A stretch of 64,000 nt of DNA from Fagopyrum homotropicum (GCA_033239125.1 BSWB01000001.1:137064981-137128980), one strand, 5' to 3'; positions 21,620-33,900 are shown, counted from the stretch's first letter. Notes: generated by a model from the sequence alone, not told the origin. Numbers and translations are program-made.

Positions 21620-23461
21620 TGATAGCATGAATTATTGTCTATATTTTGGGACTTGTTTAGACGTTTTATCTTCAATAATCTGCATGTTTAGATGTATATT
21701 ATGTGATTATATTGTTGTTTCATCTACCTTTGCGGGAATCGAGGTCTACACCAAGTTTCGTTGTAATCGTAGGTAAAATGGCACATTTTGGACTAAAATG
21801 GAGCTAAAGGAGCTAAGGAGTCATTTGAGCTACATTCTGGAGCTTAAGGAAGAACTCAGGAGGCATGGAATTAACAAAGAAGATTTACTTTGGACCAGAT
21901 TTAAGAGATTTCACATTCAGTTTAGAGTCACCTCGGTCAGCTACTATACCATCTCGACCGAGGTGATCCCGAGGAGCGTCTCGACCGAGGCAAATACTCT
22001 GATGCGGCGAGATCGTTTATTCTTGGCTGAGATCTTTTATTTTTGGAAGGAGAGATCTTATATTTTTGGTCTGGATTTCTGGAAGAAAGATCATATATTT
22101 GGGAGATATATTTTGGAGATAAGATATATTTTTATTAGGAAATTATCTTTTAAGATATTTCCTATAAATTTATCTTAGGAAGATATTTATTTTAGGAGAT
22201 AAGATATATTTTATTAGGAAATTATCTTTTTAAGATATCTTATCTTTGGAAGATAATTTTCCTATATAAAGGGTTGGATTTTCCACAATTCACCCATCTT
22301 CGGATCTTCGGATCACCGAATGCTTATACATGCTTAGATCATCCAGCAGTTGGGAAGGATTTTTGGAAGGTTGAAGGAAGGAAGTTGATAGCTTTTATAG
22401 CTTTTGTGAAGGGTTTTGTAAGATTCTCTTAGATTCCCTTCTTGTTGATTGTCTTATTGGATTGTGATCCAAGGAACGCTTGTTTGTTTGATAATTGATT
22501 CAGTTATTGAAGCCTTGTTCTTAAGGTTTTTGTGTTCAATTATTTACCTTCTTCCCTTATATTTGATTATTGCTTTCATGATAATGATTGGCTAATTTCT
22601 TTGTGTGATTCTAGGGTGATTGGCTGAAGGTTGTGGGCAAAAGAATGATAGAATAATCTTAAATTCCAGTAGGAACCTGAAAGCTCGAGTCTTTATCCTT
22701 AACCCTAGAACATCTCGCTCAGTCGATGAACATCTCGGCCGGGGTGGAATTTGTCTGACCGAGGTGACTTTTCCTATCCGAAACTGAGAGTTAAGTGTTA
22801 GAGTTTGCCAAATCCTATTCTTATTATACCTTTCCTGGTTCAATGCAAACCTAGGATGAGACTTACCCGGTAATTCCTTTGTTTGTTTACCCATGATCAT
22901 AAGTGTAGGTAATAAAGGTTTATCCTTTATTGGGGTTTGAGTGTGCTTTCATTCCATCTTTGTGAGTTAGCCTGAGACTTACCCGGTAAAGGTTGATTCT
23001 ATTCCCTTAGTTGGAGTTTTAGTTTGAGGTTATAGTTTTTTTCCTTAATTCCTTGAGACTTACCCGGTAATAGGAGTTACGGTTTGGGATTAGTGAGTAG
23101 TGAGACTTACCCGGTGATCTATTCCACTTTAGAAACACCTTCCCTTTGCAAAAAATCTCAGCTTTGTCTGCTTTATCTTTAGATCTTGAGTTGGAACCAC
23201 AACTAGATGCTTTAATCCCTAGAATTGCATATTTTCCTTAATTGACTTTTTATCATCTTTGATTATTTTAATTGCTTTTGTGGTTAGTAATTACATAGAC
23301 AACCTATACTTGCTTTGTTTCACCTAAGTCCCTGAGATCGACACCCCAGAATTCTTGCTTTTTACTACGATTGACCCGTACACTGCGGGTTCGCATCCTT
23401 GTTTTTAGCATACATCTTGGGTTATAAATTTAAAGCTTGCACACACCATTTGGAGCGAACA
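21620..23461 (+). repeat. 3' LTR of the LARD-like element (1842 bp)
   Basis: A near-identical copy of 13505-15337. The four GAGACTTACCCGGTAA/GA words start at 22858, 22974, 23055 and 23102. It is followed by the CTCTT target repeat (23462-23466). Confidence 0.94.
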
Positions 23462-23466
23462 CTCTT

Positions 23467-23787
23467 GTTCGGAGATTCTTCAGAAAGTGCCACCAATTGC
23501 ACTGTATTCGGTGCAGGACAGAAAGCAATCGGTCCGACATTAATCTTTTCATTAGTTTCCCCATGTAACTGCTTGCGCTCAGTCTGGATCGAAGTAGTTG
23601 AATCAGCCACATCTTTTTCTTCAACCTGTTTCTTACCCAGATCTACTTTTTGCGCTGAATTCAATGGCTCTATAGGCTCTTGTTGTTGAACAGTGGAATC
23701 TAGCATAATAGTATCTGCATTAGTAGGATCATTAGGTCTCGTAACGACAGCAGTGGTTGCCTGAGGACTTGCCTCCGTCATCACCAA
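23467..23787 (-). pseudogene. LINE ORF1 fragment (N-terminal part)
   Basis: The upstream part of the LINE ORF1 whose remainder is at 12890-13499. ATG at 23787; about 107 codons up to the LARD insertion. The sequence is Gln/Thr/Ser-rich and unstructured, like the N-terminus of the intact ORF1 at 56150. Past 23467 the frame runs into the LTR by chance. The LINE 5' UTR probably continues to about 23870-23960, but its end is not clear. Confidence 0.7.
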
Positions 23788-23965
23788 ACTTGGACGCTCA
23801 GGTCACCGCAGGACTTTTCTCTTCTTGGGTTTAGAGTGTTTTTTAGTCCGGAAGCAATAGAATTCCCTTATATAGATCCATCAAAATTAGAGTAGAATTA
23901 GATATTCGATCCCTGTATGTATAAAGAGGCCATGTCTTGTTTTCACAATTACTAGTTCTCGTTCA

Positions 23966-25683
23966 TCTATATATTATACTAAAACAGTTTACATTGACGT
24001 TGACGTGACGCCCTGTGGATGCAGTATTTAAAAAATAGAGCTCTCACAATCAACGCCCATTAATCTTTTGTTTTTAAGTCCAAAAACTTTTTTTTAAAAC
24101 TGATCTGCTTCGAAATATCTACACCAGGCAATTTATGAACTAATGATATATTTACGAAACATTATGATTGCCATTCAATTATTCTCACGACGTTATAAAT
24201 TTTGCGAATAAAGAAGTGTCTTATTATTTAAACTTTAATTTAATTCTTATACAACAAATTTAGGCACTACAAATGAGAAATGGTATATTAATTTTGTTGC
24301 CAAAAAATTTAGACAATACAAATGAGTAAGACGTACAAGATTTTAGAGGAAAGATTCAAATTTTAAATATGAAAATTAAAATAATTTTTAAGATTAGTAA
24401 AATAATATTTGAGTAAATTATAATTACGAAATTTCTAGTTAAAAATAACAAGGATTTCTTAAAAAGGTTACAAATTTTCTGTATTATACAAAGTTAATTT
24501 GGATATTTAACATTCAACCAAATTTATGCTCATAATATAAAAACCGGAATCATAACAAAATTGATTACTCGAATGAGATTACGCTTGTGGATGATTAATA
24601 AAATAAAAAAAAATAAATATACGAATATGAAAAAATTAAATTGTAAACAATTTTTTTGTCGAATCTAAATAAAAAAAATGAATAAGAAAATTTTAACAGT
24701 AATGAATCTAAATAAAAAAAATCAAAACTTGTGATAAGAGAATATGAAAAATGAAAACAAATATTTTTTAAAAAAAATAATAAATCTGTATAATAAAAAA
24801 AAACGAATCTAAATGAAATTTTTTTTAACAGTAATGAAAGATTTTGCAATCGAATATGAATATAAAAATGAATAAGAAAATTTTAATTGTAACGAATTCG
24901 AATCAAAATAAAAAAAAGTTGTAAAAAAACCCCAATTTTGAATTTAAAAAAATCAAAAAATATAGTAAATCTAAATATAAAAAAATACGATTCTTAAAAA
25001 ACTTTAAAAAAAACAATATAAGATTTGCAATTGAATTTTTATATAAAAAAGATGAATAAGAAAATTTCTTTCAAAATTAAAGAATTTTTTTATGAAAGCT
25101 AATAGATTTGAAATCCATGTATGGATAAAACAAATTCTTAATTTAGTACTTTTAATTAAGTTGTTAGCTAGTAAACACACCCGCACCTAAAGGGTCTCAT
25201 AATATTTTAATTAATTTAGTATTTTCAATTAAATTGTTAGTTAATAAAATTTATACTCCAATATAATATTTTTAAAATATAATTAATTAATTATAAGCAA
25301 AAAAAATATTTTAATTTTTTTACTATATAAGATTTGTAAAAGATAACAAATACTTTTTAATAATATGTTAATTGGTTAATATATTTGTAAAATATATTGA
25401 TATGATCTTAAGTTGTTATAGATGATTGTAAATTTGGTAACACAGTCAAAATTGTATTGTTATAACCGTAAGATACTAAACATGATGAGATAAAAAAAAT
25501 TTTTGTTGATTTGCCTTGATAAGAAGAAAAATATTTTAATTTTGCCTTAAAACTGTTATTGAATAATGGCATGATTATAATTAAAATATGGCAAAATTGT
25601 AAATATTTGCCAAAAAATTCTAGGTGACATGGTTAATATGTTGACATCTGGAATAAGAGAGTTTTGTTTTAGTAGCATATAAC
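23966..25683. repeat. AT-rich segment with possible terminal inverted repeats
   Basis: The left end (TATTATACTAAAACAG) and the reverse complement of the right end (TATGCTACTAAAACA) share TACTAAAACA. The interior is very AT-rich with long A and T runs and no coding sequence. It may be a non-autonomous DNA transposon. The outer limits and any target duplication are uncertain. Confidence 0.35.
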
Positions 25684-26571
25684 GATTTATTCCTCCCATT
25701 TGATGCTTACATGTTTTATCTGTATTTTGTGAAACTTTTGGTTTAAGAAAGCATCTAGTGTTAGTAGTATTTAGTTACAGATATCGTTAAAAACGAAAAC
25801 TTTTGACCTTGAGATTTTCTCAACAAAATCGAATTACATTAGATCCATTTGAGAATTTTGATTGGTAAATAAGTAGATTTGTCTTTTATTAATTATTTTA
25901 TTTTTTAATAAAATTGACGCGACACGATGACTGTTTACTAATTATAATATAAAATTTCTTATAAAATAATTAATGACAAATCTGTAAATATATTGTGACA
26001 TATTTATAAATAAATATACCCCAACCTTTTGTATTTTCTCTGAAACTCTAAACTCTCTTCTCTCATGGGGTACATTTACTAAAACTAAAACTCAAAAAAG
26101 CCTAGTAAACCAAATTGTTTCATAAATAAATTGTGAAAATATTTAAATAATTGTAAAAATATTGATGTAGATGACCTTAAAGGTTGACTCTGAGCAAAAT
26201 AGGGTTGTTTTAGTAATATATATAAATATATATAGCTTTATATTTACTAAAGCTTTTAAAAATATCAGTTTCTTTTGGTGTGATTTAAAATATTAGTTTA
26301 ACTGATACATGAGGGGGATAATGCTGATGTTTTTTAACAAATTTATTGTAAATTTAGGAAAAAAATTTAAATATTTTTGTTTGATGAGTTAGTTTGATGT
26401 GGAAAAAAAGAAAAATTTCTACCTAATTGCAGAGATTCTTGGTAGATAACTCTCAATATTCTAGTTATTGATTTTCTTTACCTCTTTTTGAAAATTAGTT
26501 TCCTTCGTTAAAAAAAATGCAGTGATACAAAGTCAGGTTCAGTTTATCGATCTTTTGTACTATTAGCAATC
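25684..26571. other. AT-rich DNA, nothing recognised
   Basis: No gene or clear repeat family seen. It may include upstream sequence of the former SIP1 gene. Confidence 0.5.
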
Positions 26572-27130
26572 ATGGTGGTGGTCCAATAAAGATGACAATA
26601 GCCGACTTCTTGCTCACATTAATGTGGGTCTTCTATGCCTCCATGATCGCAATATTCATGTCATCGATCGCTGGAGCGATCGGCGTGGAGGGCTCCCCAA
26701 CGCTCCTGATTATGACGGATTTGATCGCAACCCTGGTCTTCATCTTTGATTTCTTCGGAGCTCTCCTTGGCGGTGCCACGTTCAACCCCACCGCCGCCTT
26801 CTACGCCGCCGGAGTCACTAAGAATTCGCTCTTCTCCATGGCCCTCCGCTTCCCGCTCAGGTCTCATCTTCAATTTTGTTTTCTTTTATCAGATCTAGCG
26901 TATTAGAAGGTTCGATTGTAAGTAACATATTGTATATGTGTAGGCCGCGGGTGCGGTGCGCGGCACGATGGCGATAATGGAATCGATTCCGAAGGAGTAC
27001 AAGCACATGCTGGAAGGTCCATCGCTTAAGGTGGACCTTCACATAGGAGCAATCGCTAAAGTCGTGTTGACATTTCTGATTACGTTGGCGGTATTGGTGA
27101 CCCCCAGTGGTACGGTGTTGAAGACGTGAT
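26572..27130 (+). pseudogene. Aquaporin SIP1-like fragment (small basic intrinsic protein)
   Basis: SIP1 proteins are aquaporins of plant endomembranes. The first exon (26572-26860) encodes the N-terminal transmembrane helices and the first NPA-type loop, read as FNPTAAFYAAGV. It is followed by FSMALRFP. An intron of about 83 bases (26861-26943, GT...AG) separates it from an exon matching the next part of SIP1 (YKHMLEGPSLKVDLHIGAIA, then VLTFLITLAVL). Defects: the expected ATG at 26572 is out of frame with the rest, a base is missing at the exon 1 end (CCGCTCAG), and the gene stops near 27130. The second NPA loop and the last helices are missing (about half of a 240-residue protein). It is a truncated pseudogene or a captured fragment. 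Confidence 0.85.
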
Positions 27131-28015
27131 TGCTCTCTATGCATACCAAAAGGCCAAAAAATGTATTATTTGTATACTCTTTAGACTCCCCATTTATACC
27201 AGTTCTAAAACCATCAACCTTAGTAGTTAATCGATGTGGTATAACAAAACTCCTCAAAAAATTTAACTATAAATAGATCAGGCTGATAATCATTTAAAAA
27301 AAGAAAAAAATTGTTCCAAAAGTAACGTAAAAATATTTAGCATGAATAGAAATCGAAAACTAACATAAAAACCGGAGCCCATTTATTTTTATTTAATAAA
27401 TTGTCCCAAAAAATAGAGAGATAATTGGTGAAATAGGGCCCTTTTTGTTTAGTGTAGACTAACTAGGTCCCTACAAAATCAAATTAAAAAATAAATAATA
27501 AATAGAGAATTAATACTATAATTAAGGATAGAGGTTAGGCAGTTAATTGATTTTTGAATTAAAAAAACTACCAAAAAAATTTGATACAGTTTTGAAAAAA
27601 ATGGAAACCGTAAACAAAAGATTCTCGATATCTTTTTATAGCGGTTACTTCTATAAATCACAAACAGTATCCCGTATTCCAAACCCAATACGCTCTATTC
27701 TCTCTCCAACTCCATTGAAGGCGATTGAAGGTATCTTCGTTGAACGGCGTCTTCTCCGTCTTGTAATCGTCGTTTCCTAGTGTTAATCTTCATCGACTGT
27801 TGTTTAATTATACCAGGTGAGTATTCGATCTCATTTCTTCGGTTTATTCGTGGTAAAATCCCAACATTGAAAACTTCTCAACCTAGTTCTTCAGTGATGT
27901 TAACAATGGAGAAGACGACATTTCGACTGCATTCAATGGGCGTTATTTTGTTTTGAATACATTAATGTATCATAGTATACAAAAACATCGTACACAAACT
28001 AGGTTATGTATAGCT
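27131..28015. other. Gene-poor interval
   Basis: AT-rich sequence with no recognised gene. Short frames near 27550-27780 lack any family resemblance I can name. Confidence 0.5.
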
Positions 28016-28017
28016 CT

Positions 28018-28340
28018 GTTATGTACAGTAAATTTTAATGTTTTAATTATGTATATTTTAATGTTTTAATTATGTATAGCTCTGTTATGTACAACAACTA
28101 TATGTACATAAACTATCTTATGTTTTTTCACAAAGTATACAAACACATCGTACACAAACTAGGTTATGTTTGTGTACATATTGTACACAATATAGGTTAT
28201 GTATGTGTACATATCCTATATAAACTATGTTATGTTTGTGTACATATTGTACACAATATAAGTTATGTATGTGTACATATCCTATATAAACTATGTTATG
28301 TTTGTTTACACATTATACACATACATCATACATATAGAAA
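28018..28340 (+). repeat. Minisatellite, 33-bp unit in 66-bp higher-order copies
   Basis: TGTGTACATATTGTACACAA recurs with a 66-base period (28171, 28237), each half being a related 33-base unit (YVCVHIVHNI / YVCVHILYKL when translated). Because 33 is a multiple of three, the frame stays open for 107 codons (28072-28395), but this is explained by the repeat. A shorter duplication (TTTTAATGTTTTAATTATGT) precedes it at 28030-28085. Confidence 0.85.
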
Positions 28341-28806
28341 TCTGACTAAGACTATTGATTTACAGGATGTAGAGGAGATTATTATGCACATGTGAAAAGG
28401 CATAGTCGAGAACTCCGACCGATTCAGCAACATTTCCATCTTTTACTCAGTTTGGTCAATGGTATATAACCGTACGAAATTTGCCAAGTATGCTGATATG
28501 AATAAAGACCTGCCAAATTTCAATCAAAACAATGAAGAACAGAAAAATGAAGAACGGAACAACGGAGGGTATGGATTATCATTTTTTCAGTAAGCTTTTA
28601 TCTAGTATTTCATTTTACATATGTGTAATGGTTACTTGATAAAAAAATTTCTAAAAATTTATAATTTCTGTTCTAAAATTGGCTAGCCTTTCATTCTTCT
28701 TCTTTGGCGTCCCCAATGAATGGTATTTCACGGCGTATCTTTCATCTTCACGTCTACGTGGGCCCGTCTCTAAATGGCCTCTGAACACCGGAAAATACAT
28801 CCAAAT
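28341..28806. other. Unannotated interval before the solo LTR
   Basis: No recognised gene. A 70-codon plus-strand frame from 28679 runs into the LTR and is not convincing. Confidence 0.5.
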
Positions 28807-29632
28807 TGATAGCATGAAATATGACAGTAGTTTAGATGTGCATATAGGTAGTTTTTCCCCTTCTTTTGAGTACATAGGCATGTTTTCATAGCATTTATTG
28901 AGCATATTCACCTATTGTGTCGGAATAGAAATCTACGCAAGCTTTGTTGTGATTTTAAGTGAATTGGCGCTGAATTGGAGTGGAAAAGGAGCATTCGTGG
29001 AGTATTGTTCAATGTGGAGTTCATTAGGAAGCATTGGAGAATCATAGGAAGGAGTATGAAGTGAAGCAAAGGAGAAAAGCATCAAAAAAGAAGAACCACA
29101 GCCAAAGAAGGAACTTCTACGGCCGAGGTTTTGGTAATTCTTTGATTTCACACATGGAAAGGAAGATCGAGAGTCATCACGGGACAAACGACGGTCGTGG
29201 TTTTGATGACGTTACCCGTGGTTTTCTTCGGAAAAAGCCGTTTTGTTATTGCCACGTCAGCAATGCAAAGGAGAGAGCCTTTAGACCTAATTTTATTCTA
29301 TAAAAGAAGGTCGACGACTGCATTTTCGGGGGACGCTTGACGGATTACACACGACACACTTGAATTCACATCCATACTTAGGAATGACAAATTGCTCCAC
29401 GTTCGACATTCTCTTGCTTCATCATTGGAAGGAGATTGAAGAGATTTTGGATTGCGACTTGGAGATTGGAGATATTTGTGAGATTTTTATGGGTTTTGGT
29501 TATTGTCTTTTGAGAACACAAATACTGAGATTACTTGTCGTTTAATTCAGTTATTGAAATTTGGAGATTGATTGTTGAGATATCATTGTTCTTCTTTGTG
29601 TCTTTCTTGGTTGCATGCTATTTGTTGGATTT

Positions 29633-31037
29633 TCGGTGTCCGGTTTTAGACCAAAGGGTCGTAGTCTCACTTATGTGAGTAGACGGTTCTTCCAATTACC
29701 AAACAAATAAATATAATTATCTAGAACTAAAAACAAGTTATTAACCAAGGGTTTGTAATCTCCACAAAGGAGTAGACAATACCCAACCAAGAGTTTGTAA
29801 TCTCCACAAATGAGTAGACAAAACTCAATCAAGAGTTTGTAGTCTTCAAAGGAGTAGACAAAACTCAACCAAGAGTTTGTAATCTCCACAAAGGAGTAGA
29901 CAAAACCCAATCAAGAGTTTGTAGTCTCCAAAGGAGTAGACAAAACTCAACCAATAGTTTGTAATCTCCGAAAAGGAGTAGACAAAACTCTAATAGAAGT
30001 TAAGTTCAATTGCATATCTTATAAACCGGTTGTTATATGTTAAAACCATTGACTTGAATAATGTAATGAGTCATTCATAAATGAATTTTCCTTCTAAGTG
30101 TATTCTCCCCTACACCGGGAATATCCAAATACCTTAGTGGGATAAAACGTTACACGTTACAAAGACTAAGTAAGAGACTTACTTGTCTTACTTTGTAGAA
30201 AGGGTATTCTTAGGTTTTGTCAATACAAAACCAAACTAAGATGGATGCCTATCCTTTGTCAATACAAAGGAACTATACTGGTCTTTCAATTTTTGCAAAC
30301 AAGCTTATAAGAAGGCCTATCCAATGTCAATACAACGGAACTAAAAGCTTTATTGTTGCAAAAACGAATGTGAAATCAAGTGCAAATGGCTCTCCTTTTT
30401 ATAGGCATAGGGGGCCACGGTTTTGGGGAGTTAAAAGAGGTTAAAATCGGTTATGGAAGTTACGTGGAAGTTACTTGAAAGATGGGCCTTAAAGCCCCCT
30501 ATAAAGCCCGAGGCCCACATAGGGAGCCCAAAACCGCTCCCCGGAGCTAGCTTAGAGCTAGTTTATTTTTCTTGGTCCAAACACTTTCAATGCGCTTCAT
30601 TCACTTTAATATAGCTAGGGTAAGCTCCAAGATCCTCAAATACTCAATATCTTAGCTCAAGCTAGTGTAGCTCCTTAAGAAGCTCACTAGCTGCTTCATT
30701 GACATTCACTAAGCATTTGAGCTTGGATTGCTCCCAATTTTTAACCACATATTCTTTAGCCAATATAAGGCCTAAGAACCAAATGTGTGCCGATAAAATG
30801 TGACTAAAAAGCCCCAAGCGTCGGCCTTCTAAAAGCTAGCACAAGTTGACCTTGTCGTGAATCACCTTGCTTTGATTCGACTCCCCTTATAATACTAGTT
30901 GTTCTTAGTGCCGGTCACTTGCCTTGCCTCCCGCAACCCGGACCATAGTGACACACATGTGAACAACTCATTACATCTTGTCTCAAGACAAGCTCAACGG
31001 TTACAATGAAGACTTAGCCCAAATCTCCAAGACTATT
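29633..31037. mobile_element. Unclassified insertion in the solo LTR
   Basis: TTGGATTT at 29625-29632 is repeated at 31038-31045, and the LTR resumes across it, so this is an insertion with an 8-base duplication. It has no coding capacity and no obvious terminal inverted repeats. An 8-base duplication would suit a hAT-type element, but the ends do not confirm this. Confidence 0.6.
29743..29995. repeat. Tandem array of about six 40-43-bp units
   Basis: The phrase CCAAGAGTTTGTAATCTCC, followed by ACAAAGGAGTAGACAAAACT, recurs. Longer units (AATCTCCACAAAGG) alternate with shorter ones (AGTCTTCAAAGG or AGTCTCCAAAGG). The units are directly adjacent with no unique spacers. Confidence 0.9.
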
Positions 31038-32136
31038 TTGGATTTCTTCCCTTAATATTGAATTGAATATGATGATGATTGTTGGCTAAACTCCCTTACG
31101 ATTCTAGGGTGAAGGGTTGATGGTTGTGTTATTGATGATGATAGATTGAACCTTCAGGGATCGGACCGTGAGAGTTGTGATTCGAAACCCTCGCAGAAGG
31201 TTTTCCACGACCTGCTCTTAAGGAACCACGCCCGTGGTTTCCCAAGATCCAGCCGTGGTTTCCCTTTATTTTACACTTTTCACTTTTACCTTTACCCAAA
31301 GTCAAAGATTGCCTAAATCCTAACCGTGTTGGGCCTTTCTAACCCATAGCCTTGCTTGGTTGTACGTATTTATGAGTTCTAGGTAATAGAGGATTCAAAC
31401 CCCTCTATTAAGGTGGAGAGTGTCATAGCCTGTACCTTGTGCTTCCTTTTGACTTCCTTGGGTTTGGTTTTGGTATCGAGAGTACAATCCTATCCTTCCA
31501 ACCTCTTCTTGACGAGACTTAACATCCGTTAAGTAGAATCCTTTGTGTGAGACAAAAAGGGTGTTGGAACTTCACCGTACGATACCCTACCTTAGAGCAT
31601 ATACCTTTGCTATCCAATTCTATCCATTACACATCTTTATACATCTTGAATCAAAACCACAATTAGATACTTGGATTTTTAGAATTTGCGTTATCATTGC
31701 TTTGCTTGCTTTACAAGTTAGATTGCTTTGTTGTTTTATTCTCACTAATTCCCTAAGATCGACTCCAAAATATCAGCTCATACTACGATTGATTCGTACA
31801 CTGCGGGCTCGTTATCGTTAGGCACTATTCTTGGATATAAATTCAAAGCTTTTTGCGCACACACCTTTTGGAGCGAACACAAATCCATCTCTATAAAAAC
31901 ATTGTGTTGTATCATTCTTCGAACATACTATTTGAACAATAAAAATAGGAAAAACAAGCATATTTACCTCGAGAAGAAGAGTGCACCCATCTAGTTGGGC
32001 TCCTATTGATCGAGACGACTCTCATAAAGAACGATATAAGTTAGCAAGGACACCAATACCATAAGCATGCATGCTAGTCTGCTCATAGTCTAGTACAAGG
32101 TCGGTCAATGGGTGTTTCACTCGTTTGGTTGACTTA

Positions 32137-32543
32137 GGGTGTGTTTTGTAGGAGAAGGAGGTTATTTTAAAGATTAATGTAGATGAGATTTAAAAGGGAT
32201 TAAATTTTATATGAGATTTATTAGGGATTATTTGATATAAAATAATTTATATCAAGTTGTTTGGTTGAAGATTTTTTAATGGGTTTAATTGATACAAATT
32301 TACAAATTTATCCTTATTTTCACCTTAAATAGGGGGCATGAGTGGAATCCTAATTAATGGTTGGAGAATAATCTCCTTTAACCTTGGTAATATGAGGTTG
32401 TTTTTTTTTACCATTTTTAATCTCAATTAATCCCTTCTATTATTTTCTCAATAATCTCCATCTTCATCCAAACACTTACACAGATTTAACCTACTAACTT
32501 TTAATCTAAATGAACCTCCTTTAATCTCCAACCAAACACACCC
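32137..32543. mobile_element. Tourist-like MITE (PIF/Harbinger type)
   Basis: A 407-bp element with TTA duplications (32134-32136 and 32544-32546) and terminal inverted repeats GGGTGTGTTT...AAACACACCC. Similarity continues inward (GGAGGTTATTTTAAAGAT versus the reverse complement GGAGATTAAAGGAGGTT). It lies inside the PMD pseudogene and has no coding capacity. Confidence 0.88.
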
Positions 32544-33734
32544 TTATCGATGAATATTGATATATTGTACAACTAGTATGTTTAGCAAATATCCAGATGT
32601 GATGTGGTTTGTTGGCCGCTCCTCTGCAGTCATATCACCTAACTTATTGTTCAATAACTCCAATGGAATTCCTCCTTCTTTGTAGAACTTTTGAAGTTCC
32701 AACGCATTCTATCCAAACATCTCAGTTAGTTTAATCCTCAAATTAGAATCTTTCCAAGTGAATGTCAACTCCTCCCCATCAATTGGGAGACCCAACAAGC
32801 ATGCGACGTCATGAAGTGTAATTGACATCTCACCCCTTGGGAAATGAATAGTGTTGGTCTTCGGATACCAACGCTCGACGAAAGACGATATGAGAACGTG
32901 ATCAACATGATCCCAATGGAGGTCATGCAACGAAGTCAGGCCGTTGCGCTAGACAAGTGTCATCAATAGGGCGGGGTCACGTGGTGCTCGCTCGTCCCAA
33001 TAACTTATCCACTTCACACGACGGTGCACCTTTAGAATTCTATAAACCTGATATTGAAACAAATGGTTTTAAATCACTCGTAGAAAATTGTATAATCCAC
33101 AAGTAGATCAGTAGAGGTGTATAAATACTATAAAGTATTGAAAAACAATTGAAATCAAACTATGTGGGTGGATAACTCAAAAAAATATTCATTTCAGAGA
33201 TTAAATTTAAGTACAATGCAAATTGTGAAAGACTAGTTACAAATCTAGAAATAACATATGCAAAGTAGTAGGATAACTCTTAAAAAACAAAACCCTAATT
33301 TTAGCTAAACAATTAACCAAAAATATCATGAAGAATAGATCAAAATATCCACCGGTCATGTCATTTCAACATATTAGAAAGATTAATTTAAAACTTGAAC
33401 CTCATACAAATTATAACCATACATGATGCGGAAAGAGAAACAACAAAACACGGTAAACCTCATACAAGGCTTTCATAGATAAAATCACCTGTTTCTAGCA
33501 AATTTCATTAATGATGCATCTAATGAGTTATTTTCTTTTTAGATGCATCCTAAACATATTTAATTGTTTCCCAGCATTAGGTTTGGTAACTACTTGTTGG
33601 TCATTATATGTATTTTTTTATTAAAATACACAATCGATGGCATACCTTTGCCCCTGACCAAGTAAGAACGGCATGTGTGTGGTATATTCAACAAGTAGAT
33701 CGGTCACTCGAGGACCTTTGGAAAAACTCGGATT

Positions 33735-33900
33735 TTGAGGACCCACATCCTCAGCCCCCATGGGCAAATATTCTAACACCATCGGCACATCCTCATGCCC
33801 CACCGCCACATCCTCCTTCCCCATAGACACATCCTCCTGCCCCATGGGCACATCCTTTGGCCACACCGGCACATCGTTTGACCCCACGGACACATCCACT
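33735..33900 (-). repeat. 21-bp coding repeat in the PMD upstream exon
   Basis: Eight consecutive 7-residue units of the type DVPMGQE, DVSMGKE, DVAVGHE are encoded on the minus strand. The frame is kept because the unit is 21 bases. Confidence 0.85.

Larger units (their letters stand above)
13505..23461 (+). mobile_element. Non-autonomous Athila/Tat-like LTR element (LARD-like)
   Basis: The element has two near-identical LTRs (13505-15337 and 21620-23461), an Asp-tRNA-type primer-binding site, a short ORF of unknown function, and a conserved 3' untranslated part. There is no recognisable gag, protease, RT or integrase. Without the 3.25-kb solo LTR inserted inside it, its length would be about 6.7 kb. 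The PBS, the GGGAGGCAACCCAAG block and the GGGACAATG/AAGTATGGGG block are characteristic of the plant Athila/Tat (Ogre) branch of Ty3/gypsy. It is flanked by CTCTT target repeats and lies in a LINE ORF1. It must have moved using enzymes supplied by another element. Confidence 0.9.
28807..31879 (+). repeat. Solo Athila/Tat-like LTR with nested insertion
   Basis: Starts TGATAGCATG and ends GGAGCGAACA, the same termini as the LARD LTRs, and is flanked by CAAAT on both sides (28802-28806 and 31880-31884). There is no internal domain, so it is a solo LTR. The sequence between the ends differs from the LARD LTR, so this is a related but separate family. A segment of about 1.4 kb (29633-31037) interrupts it; without that the LTR would be about 1.67 kb. 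Confidence 0.9.

Noticed and set aside
28160..29995. Repeat arrays considered as CRISPR
   Set aside because: This is plant nuclear DNA. Units are directly adjacent and imperfect, with no unique spacers and no cas genes.
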